A stretch of DNA of 64,000 nucleotides from Paraburkholderia fungorum (lineage in GTDB: Bacteria; Pseudomonadota; Gammaproteobacteria; Burkholderiales; Burkholderiaceae): contig NZ_MCAS01000015.1 in NCBI RefSeq assembly GCF_003610895.1, positions 82,189 through 146,188 on the forward strand, in the 5' to 3' direction. Below the pieces are notes generated by a model. That model ran no database searches, had not been told where the DNA came from, and was given only the letters and a program-made list of their open reading frames with translations. Positions 51,534-59,736 of the stretch are shown here, piece after piece (the stretch's first letter is position 1; each line of letters begins with the position of its first letter). The position numbers were made by a program, and so were the translations under genes.

Positions 51534-53027
51534 TCAGAAGTCGCTATCGAGGCCGTCTTGAACCTGTTCCGCGGCGCGCAGTACCGCGCGCGCCTTGTTC
51601 TCGGTCTCTTGCCATTCGGATTCCGGCACCGAATCCGCGACTACACCCGCTGCCGCCTGCACATACAGATTGCCGTTTGCGATCACGCCGGTGCGGATCG
51701 TGATGGCCAGATCCATTTCGCCGGTGAACGACAGATAGCCGACCGCGCCGCCGTACAGGCCACGCTTCACGGGTTCGAGTTCGTCGATCAGTTCCATCGC
51801 GCGGACCTTCGGCGCGCCGGACAGCGTGCCGGCCGGGAAAGTGGCGCGCAGCACGTCGAAATTGGTGGTGCCGGGCTTCAGCTTGCCTTCGACCGAACTC
51901 ACGATGTGCTGCACGTGCGAGTACTTCTCGATCACCATCTGGTCGGTGACGACCACCGAGCCGATCTGGGCGATGCGGCCGACGTCGTTACGCGCGAGGT
52001 CGATCAGCATCACGTGTTCGGCGATTTCCTTCGGATCATTCAGCAGTTCAGTAGCGAGCTCCGCGTCGCGTTCCGGCGTATTGCCGCGCGGACGGGTGCC
52101 GGCGAGCGGCCGGATCGTCACGATGCGATCTTCGCCACGCTTTTCCTGGCGCACCAGAATTTCCGGCGACGCGCCGACCACGTGGAAGTCGCCGAAGTTG
52201 TAGAAGTACATGTACGGCGACGGATTCAGCGATCGCAGCGCGCGATACAGCGACAGCGGATTGTCGCGGTAAGGCTTGGTCAGACGCTGACCGACCTGCA
52301 CCTGCATCAGTTCGCCGGCAGCAACGTATTCCTTTGCCTTGCGCACGGCGGCCAGATAATCGTCCTTGGCGAACTCGCGGTAGGTCTCGGTGCGCACGCT
52401 GGCCGACGTGACCGGCGGCTGCACGGTCGTGCGCAAACGCTGACGCAATTCACGCAGACGTTGCTTGGCCTTCGTATACGCCTCGGGCTGCGTCGGATCC
52501 GAGTACACCACCAGGTAGAGTTTGCCCGCGAGGTTGTCGATCACCGCCACTTCTTCGGTGAGCAGCAACTGGATGTCCGGCAGGTTCAGATCGTCCGGCG
52601 GTGCGGTGTGTGCGAGCTTTTTCTCGATGTAGCGCACCGCGTCATAGCCGAAATAGCCCGCCAGACCGCCCGCGAAACGCGGCAGACCGGGGCGCTGCGC
52701 GACTTTGAAGCGGCCCTGGAATTGCTGGATGAACTCGAGCGGATCGCCTTCGTGCGTTTCGACGACCTGGCCGTCTCGCACCACTTCCGATATGCCGTTG
52801 CGAGTGCGCAGCAGCGTGCGCGCCGGCAGGCCGATGAACGAATAGCGGCCAAACCGTTCGCCGCCCACCACTGATTCCAGCAGGAACGAGTTCGCGCCGT
52901 TGCGTTCCGTTTGCGCGAGCTTCAGGTACAGCGAGAGCGGCGTTTCGAGGTCGGCGAGCGCTTCGGCGATCAGCGGAATGCGGTTGAAACCCTCGTTGGC
53001 GAGGGACTGGAATTCGAGTTCGGTCAT
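51534..53027 (-). CDS. trpE: Anthranilate synthase component I
   Basis: The 497-residue enzyme has the chorismate-binding block in its C-terminal half (PFMYFYNFG-like, RPLAGTRPRG, DLARNDVGRIAQ, GTLSGAPKVRAMELIDELEP) and N-terminal feedback region containing LLESVVGG, the tryptophan-binding LLES motif. It makes anthranilate from chorismate, inhibited by tryptophan. First gene of trpEGDC, preceded by a leader peptide gene and hairpins. Start MTELEFQSLA. Confidence 0.97.
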   Translation of the reverse strand: MTELEFQSLANEGFNRIPLIAEALADLETPLSLYLKLAQTERNGANSFLLESVVGGERFGRYSFIGLPARTLLRTRNGISEVVRDGQVVETHEGDPLEFIQQFQGRFKVAQRPGLPRFAGGLAGYFGYDAVRYIEKKLAHTAPPDDLNLPDIQLLLTEEVAVIDNLAGKLYLVVYSDPTQPEAYTKAKQRLRELRQRLRTTVQPPVTSASVRTETYREFAKDDYLAAVRKAKEYVAAGELMQVQVGQRLTKPYRDNPLSLYRALRSLNPSPYMYFYNFGDFHVVGASPEILVRQEKRGEDRIVTIRPLAGTRPRGNTPERDAELATELLNDPKEIAEHVMLIDLARNDVGRIAQIGSVVVTDQMVIEKYSHVQHIVSSVEGKLKPGTTNFDVLRATFPAGTLSGAPKVRAMELIDELEPVKRGLYGGAVGYLSFTGEMDLAITIRTGVIANGNLYVQAAAGVVADSVPESEWQETENKARAVLRAAEQVQDGLDSDF

Positions 53028-53263
53028 GTTCCGATCCTGTACGTACGTCAGACGGCACTATGCGTCGGACAAAGCGGGGGCGCGGCGCGCCCGGTCAGGC
53101 GTTCGTTCGACGTTTCGACACGATGATACCGACCGGCGCGAGTTTCCCATCGACGCATGCAACGGGCTTTCAGCGCACAGATGTACTTTGCGAGTACACG
53201 GGAGCCAAATCAACCGATGCAGCGAAACAAGGTGATGGAAAAAACGCGTGAGCGCAGCGAAGT

Positions 53264-53293
53264 AAAAAACGGTTGCCGAAGGCGAGCTTCAGC
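53264..53293 (-). terminator. Hairpin plus T-run in the trp leader, candidate attenuator
   Basis: On the minus strand the arms GCTGAAG (53293-53287) and CTTCGGC (53281-53275) form a 7-bp stem with one G-T pair, then 5 nt (AACCG), then T6 (53269-53264). A second T6 follows about 20 nt later after a weaker stem. An alternative pairing of GCCTGAGG (53304-53297) with CCTTCGGC competes with it. The 5-nt gap before the T-run is longer than ideal. Confidence 0.55.
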
Positions 53294-53308
53294 GTACCTC
53301 AGGCGAGG

Positions 53309-53383
53309 TTAGCGCGACCAGCGACGCCAGGGCCAGGCTCCCCGGTCGATGCTAATCAGACTCCGTTTTTTATTCAGAAACAT
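53309..53383 (-). CDS. trpL: Tryptophan-rich leader peptide of the trp operon
   Basis: A 24-codon frame on the minus strand ends ...RGAWPWRRWSR and stop, with three Trp codons in six. It begins 17 nt past the gph stop and is 281 nt upstream of trpE on the same strand, followed by competing hairpins and T-runs. This is the layout of a ribosome-mediated attenuator: stalling at the Trp codons when charged tRNA-Trp is scarce would favour read-through. The ATG has no purine-rich ribosome site, so a different start is possible; no Trp-rich alternative frame exists here. The rest of the gap 53028-53263 shows no gene. Confidence 0.72.
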   Translation of the reverse strand: MFLNKKRSLISIDRGAWPWRRWSR

Positions 53384-53399
53384 GAGGATGAAGGACTTT

Positions 53400-54116
53400 T
53401 CAAGTCGTGGAATGGTGCGCTGCGATCGCCTTGGCGGCATCGAGCAGCGAGGCAACTATACCATCGGATTTTATTTCTTGTATAGCTCGGCCGTGGTTGT
53501 AGCCGTACGGCAGCGTGAGCGTTGCCATGCCGGCCGCGCGGCCGGCCAGCGCATCGTTTTCCGAATCGCCAATGGCGACCGTGGCCCGCGGCGCGACGCC
53601 TAGCTGCGCCGCGGCGGTGAGCATGGGCAGCGGATCCGGCTTCTTTTGCGGCAGACTGTCGCCGCCGAGCACGACGCTGAAATACTGGCTGAGCCCGTAC
53701 TGCTCCAGCAATTCGACCGCGAACCGGTGCGGCTTGTTGGTGACGCAGGCGAGTTTGAGGCCGGCGTCGCGCATGGCGCTGAGGCCGGCTTCGACCTCCG
53801 GGTACAGCCGCGTGTGCACGCCGTTGATCTTGGCGTACTCCTCCTGATAGATGGCGAGCGCCTCGTCGAAACGATCCTGCGCGTGCTCCGTTTCGAAGCG
53901 CTGGGCCAGCACACTGCGAATCAGATTCTCCGAACCCTTGCCGATGTAGCCAACCACTTCCTCGCGCGAGGTTTCCGCCGCGTCGAGTTGCGCAAGCATG
54001 CCGTTCAGACCGGCGGTGAAATCGTCGGCGGTATCGACCATCGTGCCGTCCAGGTCGATGATCGCGGCTTGCAGACGTGGGCCGGTGAAGGCCGGAGCAG
54101 GGTATGAAGTCGTCAT
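53400..54116 (-). CDS. gph: Phosphoglycolate phosphatase (HAD family)
   Basis: The 238-residue HAD hydrolase has motif I IIDLDGTMVDTADDF (DxD nucleophile), a cap domain, GGDSLPQKKPDPLPM with the Lys of motif III, and GDSENDA as motif IV. It dephosphorylates 2-phosphoglycolate from DNA repair and the oxygenase reaction. It lies between rpe and the trp leader, the common beta-proteobacterial order. Its 3' end is notably AT-rich near 53455-53490, unlike the rest of the gene. Confidence 0.94.
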   Translation of the reverse strand: MTTSYPAPAFTGPRLQAAIIDLDGTMVDTADDFTAGLNGMLAQLDAAETSREEVVGYIGKGSENLIRSVLAQRFETEHAQDRFDEALAIYQEEYAKINGVHTRLYPEVEAGLSAMRDAGLKLACVTNKPHRFAVELLEQYGLSQYFSVVLGGDSLPQKKPDPLPMLTAAAQLGVAPRATVAIGDSENDALAGRAAGMATLTLPYGYNHGRAIQEIKSDGIVASLLDAAKAIAAHHSTT

Positions 54117-54157
54117 CTTGAGTGCGTGCGGGATCCCGGAGATCGATCGGTGTCCGA

Positions 54158-54841
54158 TCAGTGCTGGATGTTGGCGAGCGCGGCGCGCATCTTGTCGATC
54201 ACCGCCTTGTGATCCGGCGCGCCGAAGATCGCGGAGCCTGCCACGAACGTGTCCGCACCGGCTGCCGCGATTTCGGCGATGTTGTCGACCTTCACGCCAC
54301 CGTCCACTTCGAGATGGATCTCGCGGCCGGTCTTTTCCTTGTAGGCGTCGATCCGCTTACGCGCTTCACGCAGCTTGACGAGCGCCTCGGGAATGAACGA
54401 TTGACCGCCGAAGCCCGGGTTCACCGACATGATCAGCACCAGGTCGACCTTATCCATCACATAGTCCAGATGGTTCAGCGACGTGGCGGGGTTGAACACC
54501 AGGCCGGCCTTGCAGCCATGGTCGCGAATCAGCGAGAGCGTGCGGTCGATATGGTCCGAGCCTTCGGGGTGAAAGCTGATCAGGTTCGCGCCGGCCTTGG
54601 CGAAGTCCGGCACGATCCGGTCGACGGGACGCACCATCAGGTGCACGTCGATCGGCACGTCCACGTGCGGACGGATGGCTTCACAGACGAGCGGGCCAAT
54701 CGTCAGGTTCGGCACGTAATGGTTGTCCATCACGTCGAAGTGAATCCAGTCGGCGCCGGCGGCGACAACGTTGCGCACTTCTTCTCCGAGGCGCGAAAAA
54801 TCGGCGGACAGAATGCTGGGGGCGATGCGGAATTGCGTCAT
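54158..54841 (-). CDS. rpe: Ribulose-phosphate 3-epimerase
   Basis: The 227-residue TIM-barrel enzyme has the zinc-ligand motifs DWIHFDVMDNHYVPN (residues 31-45) and LISFHPEGSDH, with MSVNPGFGGQSF and EVDGGVK later. It interconverts ribulose-5-phosphate and xylulose-5-phosphate in the pentose phosphate pathway. First gene of rpe-gph-trp; a promoter upstream of it could feed the trp genes. The 297 bp between it and apaG hold no gene. Confidence 0.97.
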   Translation of the reverse strand: MTQFRIAPSILSADFSRLGEEVRNVVAAGADWIHFDVMDNHYVPNLTIGPLVCEAIRPHVDVPIDVHLMVRPVDRIVPDFAKAGANLISFHPEGSDHIDRTLSLIRDHGCKAGLVFNPATSLNHLDYVMDKVDLVLIMSVNPGFGGQSFIPEALVKLREARKRIDAYKEKTGREIHLEVDGGVKVDNIAEIAAAGADTFVAGSAIFGAPDHKAVIDKMRAALANIQH

Positions 54842-55138
54842 GGCAGGGGCGGATGCAAGCGGGAAAACGCCATTTTACCGTTTTGCGCGCTGCTGAGCCG
54901 GTTCGCGGGCGGCTTGAGTTTGGCCTGAGACCGGTATGCCGCCGGCGTCGGCAATGCGCGGCGGTGGTGACAAAACGTCCTAACGGCCCTTGGCCAGAGG
55001 GATTTGTCCGGTTGCGGGCGTGCCGCGCATCAAGCAGAATGCCAAACCATCAGTGCCGCTTCTCCAATGCGCCCGCAAACCATTGGCGTTCGGGGCTTCC
55101 CGCGATTTTTTAGCCCGTTTCACCAGACCGGAATCAGG

Positions 55139-55513
55139 ATGAGCCAGTACGAATTCAGCGTCTCGGCGCAGGTGCAGTATCTGCCCGAAGAGTCGGACCC
55201 GGAGCGCCGCCAGTATGCGTTTGCATACACGCTGACTATCCGTAACAGCGGCCAGGTGCCCGCGCAGCTGATCGCGCGTCACTGGGTGATTACCGACAGC
55301 GACAACAGCGTGCAGGAAGTAAAAGGCTTGGGCGTAGTTGGGCATCAGCCCCTGCTCAAACCGGGCGAGCACTTCGAATATACGAGTTGGGCGGTGATTG
55401 CCACGCCCGTCGGCACCATGCGCGGCGAGTATTTCTGCGTGGCGGAGGACGGCGAGCGCTTCGACGCGCCCGTGCCCGAGTTCATTTTGCGTATGCCGCG
55501 TACTTTGCATTGA
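55139..55513 (+). CDS. apaG: ApaG protein
   Basis: The 124-residue protein has the ApaG/DUF525 immunoglobulin-like fold: FAYTLTIRNSG, ARHWVITDSD, GEHFEYTSW and MRGEYFCV. ApaG proteins bind metal or pyrophosphate in some cases and their role is unclear. The start at 55139 follows CAGG and agrees with the family; the longer opening from 55004 is rejected. It stands between rpe (divergent) and a small membrane protein gene (convergent). Confidence 0.94.
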   Translation: MSQYEFSVSAQVQYLPEESDPERRQYAFAYTLTIRNSGQVPAQLIARHWVITDSDNSVQEVKGLGVVGHQPLLKPGEHFEYTSWAVIATPVGTMRGEYFCVAEDGERFDAPVPEFILRMPRTLH

Positions 55514-55559
55514 ACCGCGAGCGAGGCTCGCGGTCTTTAAGAGGCTTTACAGCGCGGTT

Positions 55560-55721
55560 TTACTGGGATTTTTGCTGCTTTTGCTGTTCATTGGTGGTGG
55601 CGCGCGCAGCCTTTTTCTTGCCGGACGACGTCCATACAACGATAAAGACGAGCAGAAAAAGCGCGAGGAGCGATTCCAGCGCGAAGATGAGCATCGGGTA
55701 TTCGTCGAACAGATCAGACAT
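55560..55721 (-). CDS. Small single-span membrane protein, hypothetical
   Basis: A 53-residue frame, too short for most gene finders to score well, encodes MSDLFDEYPMLIFALESLLALFLLVFIVVW... with one strong membrane helix (about 10-30) and a basic, Gln-rich tail (SSGKKKAARATTNEQQKQQ). GGAAAC lies upstream, but the ribosome site is weak; an in-frame ATG four codons earlier is possible. Its start lies 28 bp from that of mltA, divergently. The composition is that of a real small membrane protein; family unknown to me. Confidence 0.62.
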   Translation of the reverse strand: MSDLFDEYPMLIFALESLLALFLLVFIVVWTSSGKKKAARATTNEQQKQQKSQ

Positions 55722-55749
55722 GGCGGTTTCCATCAAGAACGAACATTGT

Positions 55750-56874
55750 ATGCGTTTTGTCCGCACTGCCGGAGCATGGCTCGGCGCGCTTTCGGTTGCG
55801 GTGATGCTGGCTTCCTGCGGTGGCGGCGGCGCGGTCCGGCCTTCGGTTTCGCCGCCCACGGGTGCCGCGATCATACCCGGGCAGATCGCCGCGACGCGGC
55901 TCACGGCGGTAGCGTGGCAACAGGTGCCGGGCTGGCAGGACGATTCGCTGATCGGCGCAACGGCTGCGTTGCGGCAAAACTGCGTGAGGCTTGCGCGTCA
56001 ACCGAATTGGACCCGCGCATGCGCGGCGGCCGCGCAGATCGACGATCTGGACGTTACCAGCGCGCGCGCGTTTTTCGAGGCGTATTTCACGCCGTTCCAG
56101 TTAGCCAATAACGACGGCACGCTCGATGGCCTCGTCACCGGCTACTACGAGCCGTTGCTGCGCGGTTCGCGCACACGGCACGGCGTGTATCAGACGGCGT
56201 TGTATCGCTGGCCATCCGGCTACCGCGCGGGAGCGCCGCTGCCGGCGCGTGCGCAACTCGAACGCGCGGGCGTGCTCAACGGCAACGAACTCGTATGGGT
56301 CGACGATCCGATCGAAGCTTTCTTCCTGCAGGTACAGGGCTCGGGGCGCGTCGTGATGGAAGACGGCAGCGTGATGCGGGTCGGCTTTGGCGGCACCAAC
56401 AACCAGCCGTACAAGTCGATCGGGCGGTGGCTGCTCGATCGTGGCGAACTGACGCCGGCTCAGGCGACCATGCAGGGCATCAAGGCATGGGCGCGCGCCA
56501 ACCCCACGCGGGTCGACGCATTGCTCGATACGAATCCGCGCTTCGTGTTCTTCCGTGAAATGCCGTCTGGAGAGAGTGCGCCGAGCGGCGGGGCGGACGG
56601 TCCAATTGGTGCGCTGGGTGTGCCGTTGACGCCGGAGCGGTCGATCGCGGTGGATCCGTCTTCGATTCCACTGGGTACGCCGGTGTTCTTGCAGACCACG
56701 CGTCCGTTGACGAACTCACCGATGAATCGCCTCGTCTTTGCGCAGGACACCGGGTCCGCGATCAAGGGCGGCGTGCGCGCGGACTACTTCTGGGGTCTTG
56801 GCGACGATGCAGGTGATCTGGCCGGCAAGATGAAGCAGGGCGGTCGGATGTGGTTGTTGTTGCCGAATTCGTGA
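55750..56874 (+). CDS. mltA: Membrane-bound lytic murein transglycosylase A
   Basis: The 374-residue protein has a lipoprotein signal (VMLASC, Cys23) and the MltA/3D domains: GLVTGYYEPLLRGSRT, RVGFGGTNNQPYKSIGRWLL and the C-terminal double-psi barrel with RLVFAQDTGSAIKGGVRADYFWG, which carries the catalytic Asp. It cuts the glycan strands of peptidoglycan at the outer membrane. The ATG at 55750 lacks a ribosome site but directly precedes the signal; the frame before it has none. Followed by a double hairpin. Confidence 0.93.
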   Translation: MRFVRTAGAWLGALSVAVMLASCGGGGAVRPSVSPPTGAAIIPGQIAATRLTAVAWQQVPGWQDDSLIGATAALRQNCVRLARQPNWTRACAAAAQIDDLDVTSARAFFEAYFTPFQLANNDGTLDGLVTGYYEPLLRGSRTRHGVYQTALYRWPSGYRAGAPLPARAQLERAGVLNGNELVWVDDPIEAFFLQVQGSGRVVMEDGSVMRVGFGGTNNQPYKSIGRWLLDRGELTPAQATMQGIKAWARANPTRVDALLDTNPRFVFFREMPSGESAPSGGADGPIGALGVPLTPERSIAVDPSSIPLGTPVFLQTTRPLTNSPMNRLVFAQDTGSAIKGGVRADYFWGLGDDAGDLAGKMKQGGRMWLLLPNS

Positions 56875-56881
56875 GGGTTTG

Positions 56882-56947
56882 GCGCTGGCAGCGGGTTTGC
56901 CGCCAGCGCGCTCGATAGCAGGGCTGACGCCGATCAGCTCTGCTATC
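56882..56947. terminator. Two hairpins between mltA and paaK
   Basis: First GCGCTGGC with GCCAGCGC (56882-56909), then GATAGCAGGGCTGA with its near-complement (13 of 14 pairs, 56914-56947). No T-run, but placed between convergent genes. Confidence 0.6.
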
Positions 56948-56990
56948 AAACATCAACCGTCGCCGTTTCTTCGGCGTTCCGGCGTATGGC

Positions 56991-58295
56991 TTAAAGCCCC
57001 GACTTGCGCTTGTCCACCACCCGGCGAGCTTTACCCACCGAACGCTCGATCCCGTTTACACCCAGCACGTTCACAACCGCGCTCACGCCGATCAGTGCCT
57101 TGATGTCGTAGGCCAAGGCCTGCTTCGCTGTGCTCAGTGCGGCAGTATCCGGGGCCGATTCCGGGCAGGGCTCGACATTCAATGTCAGTACGTCGAGCGG
57201 GCCTTCCTTCGTCAGCACGATCTGATAGTGCGGTGCGAGGGCGTGTTGCTTGAGCAGCAACTCTTCGATCTGCGTCGGGAATACGTTCACGCCGCGCACG
57301 ATCATCATGTCGTCCGAACGGCCCGTGATCTTCTCCATGCGGCGCATGGTGCGCGCGCTGCCTGGCAAGAGGCGCGTCAGATCGCGCGTCCGGTAACGGA
57401 CGATCGGCAGCGCTTCCTTGGTCAGCGATGTGAATACCAGCTCGCCGAGTTCGCCGTCCGGCAGCACCTCGCCGGTTTCGGGGTCGATGATCTCGGGATA
57501 GAAATGGTCTTCCCAGATAGTCGGGCCGTCTTTGGTCTCGACGCATTCCGACGCGACACCCGGACCCATCACTTCGGATAGGCCGTAGATATCGACGGCA
57601 TCGATGCCCATGCGCTTTTCGATGGCCTGGCGCATGTCGTTGGTCCACGGTTCCGCACCGAAGATGCCGATGCGCAGTGAGCAATTCGCCGGATCGATGC
57701 CTTGCCGCTCGAGCTCGTCGGCGATCGACAACATGTAGCTCGGCGTCACCATGATGATGTCGGGCCGGAAGTCCTGAATCAGTTGTACCTGTTTTTCAGT
57801 CTGGCCACCGCCGAACGGGATCACGGTCAGCCCCGCGCGCTCAGCGCCGTAGTGCGCACCCAGGCCGCCCGTGAACAAACCGTAGCCGTAGCTCACGTGA
57901 ACCTTGTCGCCGCGCTTCGCGCCTGCGGCACGGATCGAACGCGCGACGAGATTTGCCCACGTATCGATATCGCGCGCTGTGTAGCCGACAACGGTCGGCT
58001 TACCTGTGGTTCCGGACGATGCGTGGATCCGCGAAATCTGTTCCTGCGGCACCGCGAACATGCCAAACGGGTAGCTGTCGCGCAGATCTTTCTTGGTGGT
58101 AAAGGGGAAGCGTGCGAGGTCTGCAAGGGTCTTCACGTCGCTCGGATGGACGCCGGCTTCATCGAATTTTTGCCGATAGACGGGCGAATTCTCGTACGCG
58201 TGGTTCAGCGACCATTTGAGCCGTTCGAGTTGGAGCGCGGCAAGTTCGTCGCGGCTGGCTGTCTCGATGGGATCGAGCGGAAGGGCGGTGGTCAT
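56991..58295 (-). CDS. paaK: Phenylacetate-CoA ligase
   Basis: This 434-residue AMP-forming ligase has the P-loop IHASSGTTGKPTVVGYT (near residue 93), the AMP-binding block DIYGLSEVMGPGVASEC (near 235) and the C-terminal hinge region RSDDMMIVRGVNVFPTQIEE. It activates phenylacetate to phenylacetyl-CoA, the entry step of the aerobic paa pathway. It follows paaI by 141 bp on the same strand and lies with paaG, a thiolase and paaN. Confidence 0.95.
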   Translation of the reverse strand: MTTALPLDPIETASRDELAALQLERLKWSLNHAYENSPVYRQKFDEAGVHPSDVKTLADLARFPFTTKKDLRDSYPFGMFAVPQEQISRIHASSGTTGKPTVVGYTARDIDTWANLVARSIRAAGAKRGDKVHVSYGYGLFTGGLGAHYGAERAGLTVIPFGGGQTEKQVQLIQDFRPDIIMVTPSYMLSIADELERQGIDPANCSLRIGIFGAEPWTNDMRQAIEKRMGIDAVDIYGLSEVMGPGVASECVETKDGPTIWEDHFYPEIIDPETGEVLPDGELGELVFTSLTKEALPIVRYRTRDLTRLLPGSARTMRRMEKITGRSDDMMIVRGVNVFPTQIEELLLKQHALAPHYQIVLTKEGPLDVLTLNVEPCPESAPDTAALSTAKQALAYDIKALIGVSAVVNVLGVNGIERSVGKARRVVDKRKSGL

Positions 58296-58436
58296 CGAAT
58301 GTCTCCTTGCTGCCTCAATGCTTGGGTCTGGGGTTGCGGTGCGCTTGCGCGCGAAAACCGTGGACCCGTTGCTGTCTAATGGATGCGTTGCCAGTGTCTC
58401 GCGGACGCGCCGCGATTCTGTTGTTCGATCCGCTAT

Positions 58437-58898
58437 TCAATCGCCCGTGGGGATCAGGTTGCCTTTGATCTGCGCGGATTTACCGCGAAACATTGCCACG
58501 GTCTCCTCTGCGCGGTTCGTGACGCGAATGTCGTAAATGCCAGTGCGGCCGCTCAGCGTTTGCTCGACCGCTTCGGCGGTCAGCACGTCGCCGCCTTTAA
58601 CCGGGCGCAGGAATTCGATCGCGCAGCCGGCCGCGACTGTGTTGATGTTGTACGTGTTGCAGGCGAAAGCGAACGTGGAATCGGCGAGTGTGAAAATCAG
58701 GCCGCCGTGGCAAATCTGATGGCCGTTCAGGAAGTCGTCGCGCACCGCCATGCGCAGGCGTGCATACCCTGGGCGCACTTCCAGGATTTCGAGTCCGAGC
58801 GCCCGGCTGCACGCATCGTTTTCGTACATGGCGGCTGCGGTTGCGCGAGCGAGTTCGTCGGGTGTCATTTGGGCCGGGTGGTTGGGTTGTGCGGACAT
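58437..58898 (-). CDS. paaI: Hydroxyphenylacetyl-CoA thioesterase PaaI
   Basis: The 153-residue hotdog-fold thioesterase has the signature NGHQICHGGLIFTLADSTFAFA with its conserved catalytic Asp (here in LADSTF). It is thought to release dead-end CoA esters of ring-hydroxylated phenylacetate and so protect the CoA pool. The start at 58898 (MSAQPNHPAQM) lies 1 bp from the end of paaG, which implies translational coupling. Confidence 0.93.
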   Translation of the reverse strand: MSAQPNHPAQMTPDELARATAAAMYENDACSRALGLEILEVRPGYARLRMAVRDDFLNGHQICHGGLIFTLADSTFAFACNTYNINTVAAGCAIEFLRPVKGGDVLTAEAVEQTLSGRTGIYDIRVTNRAEETVAMFRGKSAQIKGNLIPTGD

Positions 58899-58899
58899 A

Positions 58900-59691
58900 T
58901 CAGCGACCCTCGAAGCGAGGCGCGCGTTTTTCCACGAATGCCTGTACACCTTCCGCGTAATCGTGCGAAGCACCGAGTTCGCGTTGCAGATCGCGTTCGA
59001 GATCGAGCTGCTGATCCAGGGTTTGTGTCACGCCCGCGCGCATTGCCTGTTTGATCGCCGCGATGGCGCGTGTGGGTTGCTGTGCCAGTTGTGTCGCGAG
59101 TTTGCTGGCTGTCGTGGCGAGTTCGGTGTCGTCGACCGTTTGCCAGATCAGCCCCCAGCTTTCGGCTTTTTCCGCGCTCAGTTTGTCGCCGGTGATCGCG
59201 AGACCCAGGGCGCGTGCCATGCCGACGCGTTGCGGCAGGAACCAGGTGCCGCCCGAGTCCGGTACCAGACCGATCTTGACGAATGCCTGGATGAAACTGG
59301 CCGAACGGGCAGCGAGCACGAGATCGCAAGCCAGCGCGAGATTGGCGCCGGCGCCGGCGGCCGTGCCATTGACCGCGGCGATTACGGGGAGTGGCAGTGC
59401 CTGCAGGCGGCGGATCAGCGGATTGAAATGCGCGTCGATCAGCTCGCCCAGATCCGTCATCGCGCCTGGCGTGAAGTCGAGATCCGCGAGATCCTGTCCC
59501 GCGCAGAAGCCGCGGCCTGCGCCGGTCAGCACGAGCGCGCGGGCGCTGGATGCCTCCACCTGATCGAGTGCGGCGCTCAATTCCTGGTGCATCGCGCGCG
59601 TAAAGCTGTTGAGCTTGTCTGGGCGGTTCAGCGTGATGGTTGCCACGCGACTCGATGTATCGATGTCGAGGCGAATTGCTTCATAGGACAT
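58900..59691 (-). CDS. paaG: 2-(1,2-epoxy-1,2-dihydrophenyl)acetyl-CoA isomerase PaaG
   Basis: The 263-residue crotonase-fold protein has GAGRGFCAGQDLADLD (oxyanion-hole region), AVNGTAAGAGANLALACDL and IGLVPDSGGTWFLPQRVG with the catalytic Asp position. It converts the ring epoxide to the oxepin in phenylacetyl-CoA degradation. The start at 59691 (MSYEAIRLD) is preferred to one five codons upstream. Adjacent paaI and thiolase genes support this over a generic enoyl-CoA hydratase. Confidence 0.92.
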   Translation of the reverse strand: MSYEAIRLDIDTSSRVATITLNRPDKLNSFTRAMHQELSAALDQVEASSARALVLTGAGRGFCAGQDLADLDFTPGAMTDLGELIDAHFNPLIRRLQALPLPVIAAVNGTAAGAGANLALACDLVLAARSASFIQAFVKIGLVPDSGGTWFLPQRVGMARALGLAITGDKLSAEKAESWGLIWQTVDDTELATTASKLATQLAQQPTRAIAAIKQAMRAGVTQTLDQQLDLERDLQRELGASHDYAEGVQAFVEKRAPRFEGR

Positions 59692-59736
59692 TGGGTGTCT
59701 CCTCAAAGTCTCTTTGATCCGCGAGTCGCGTTGACG

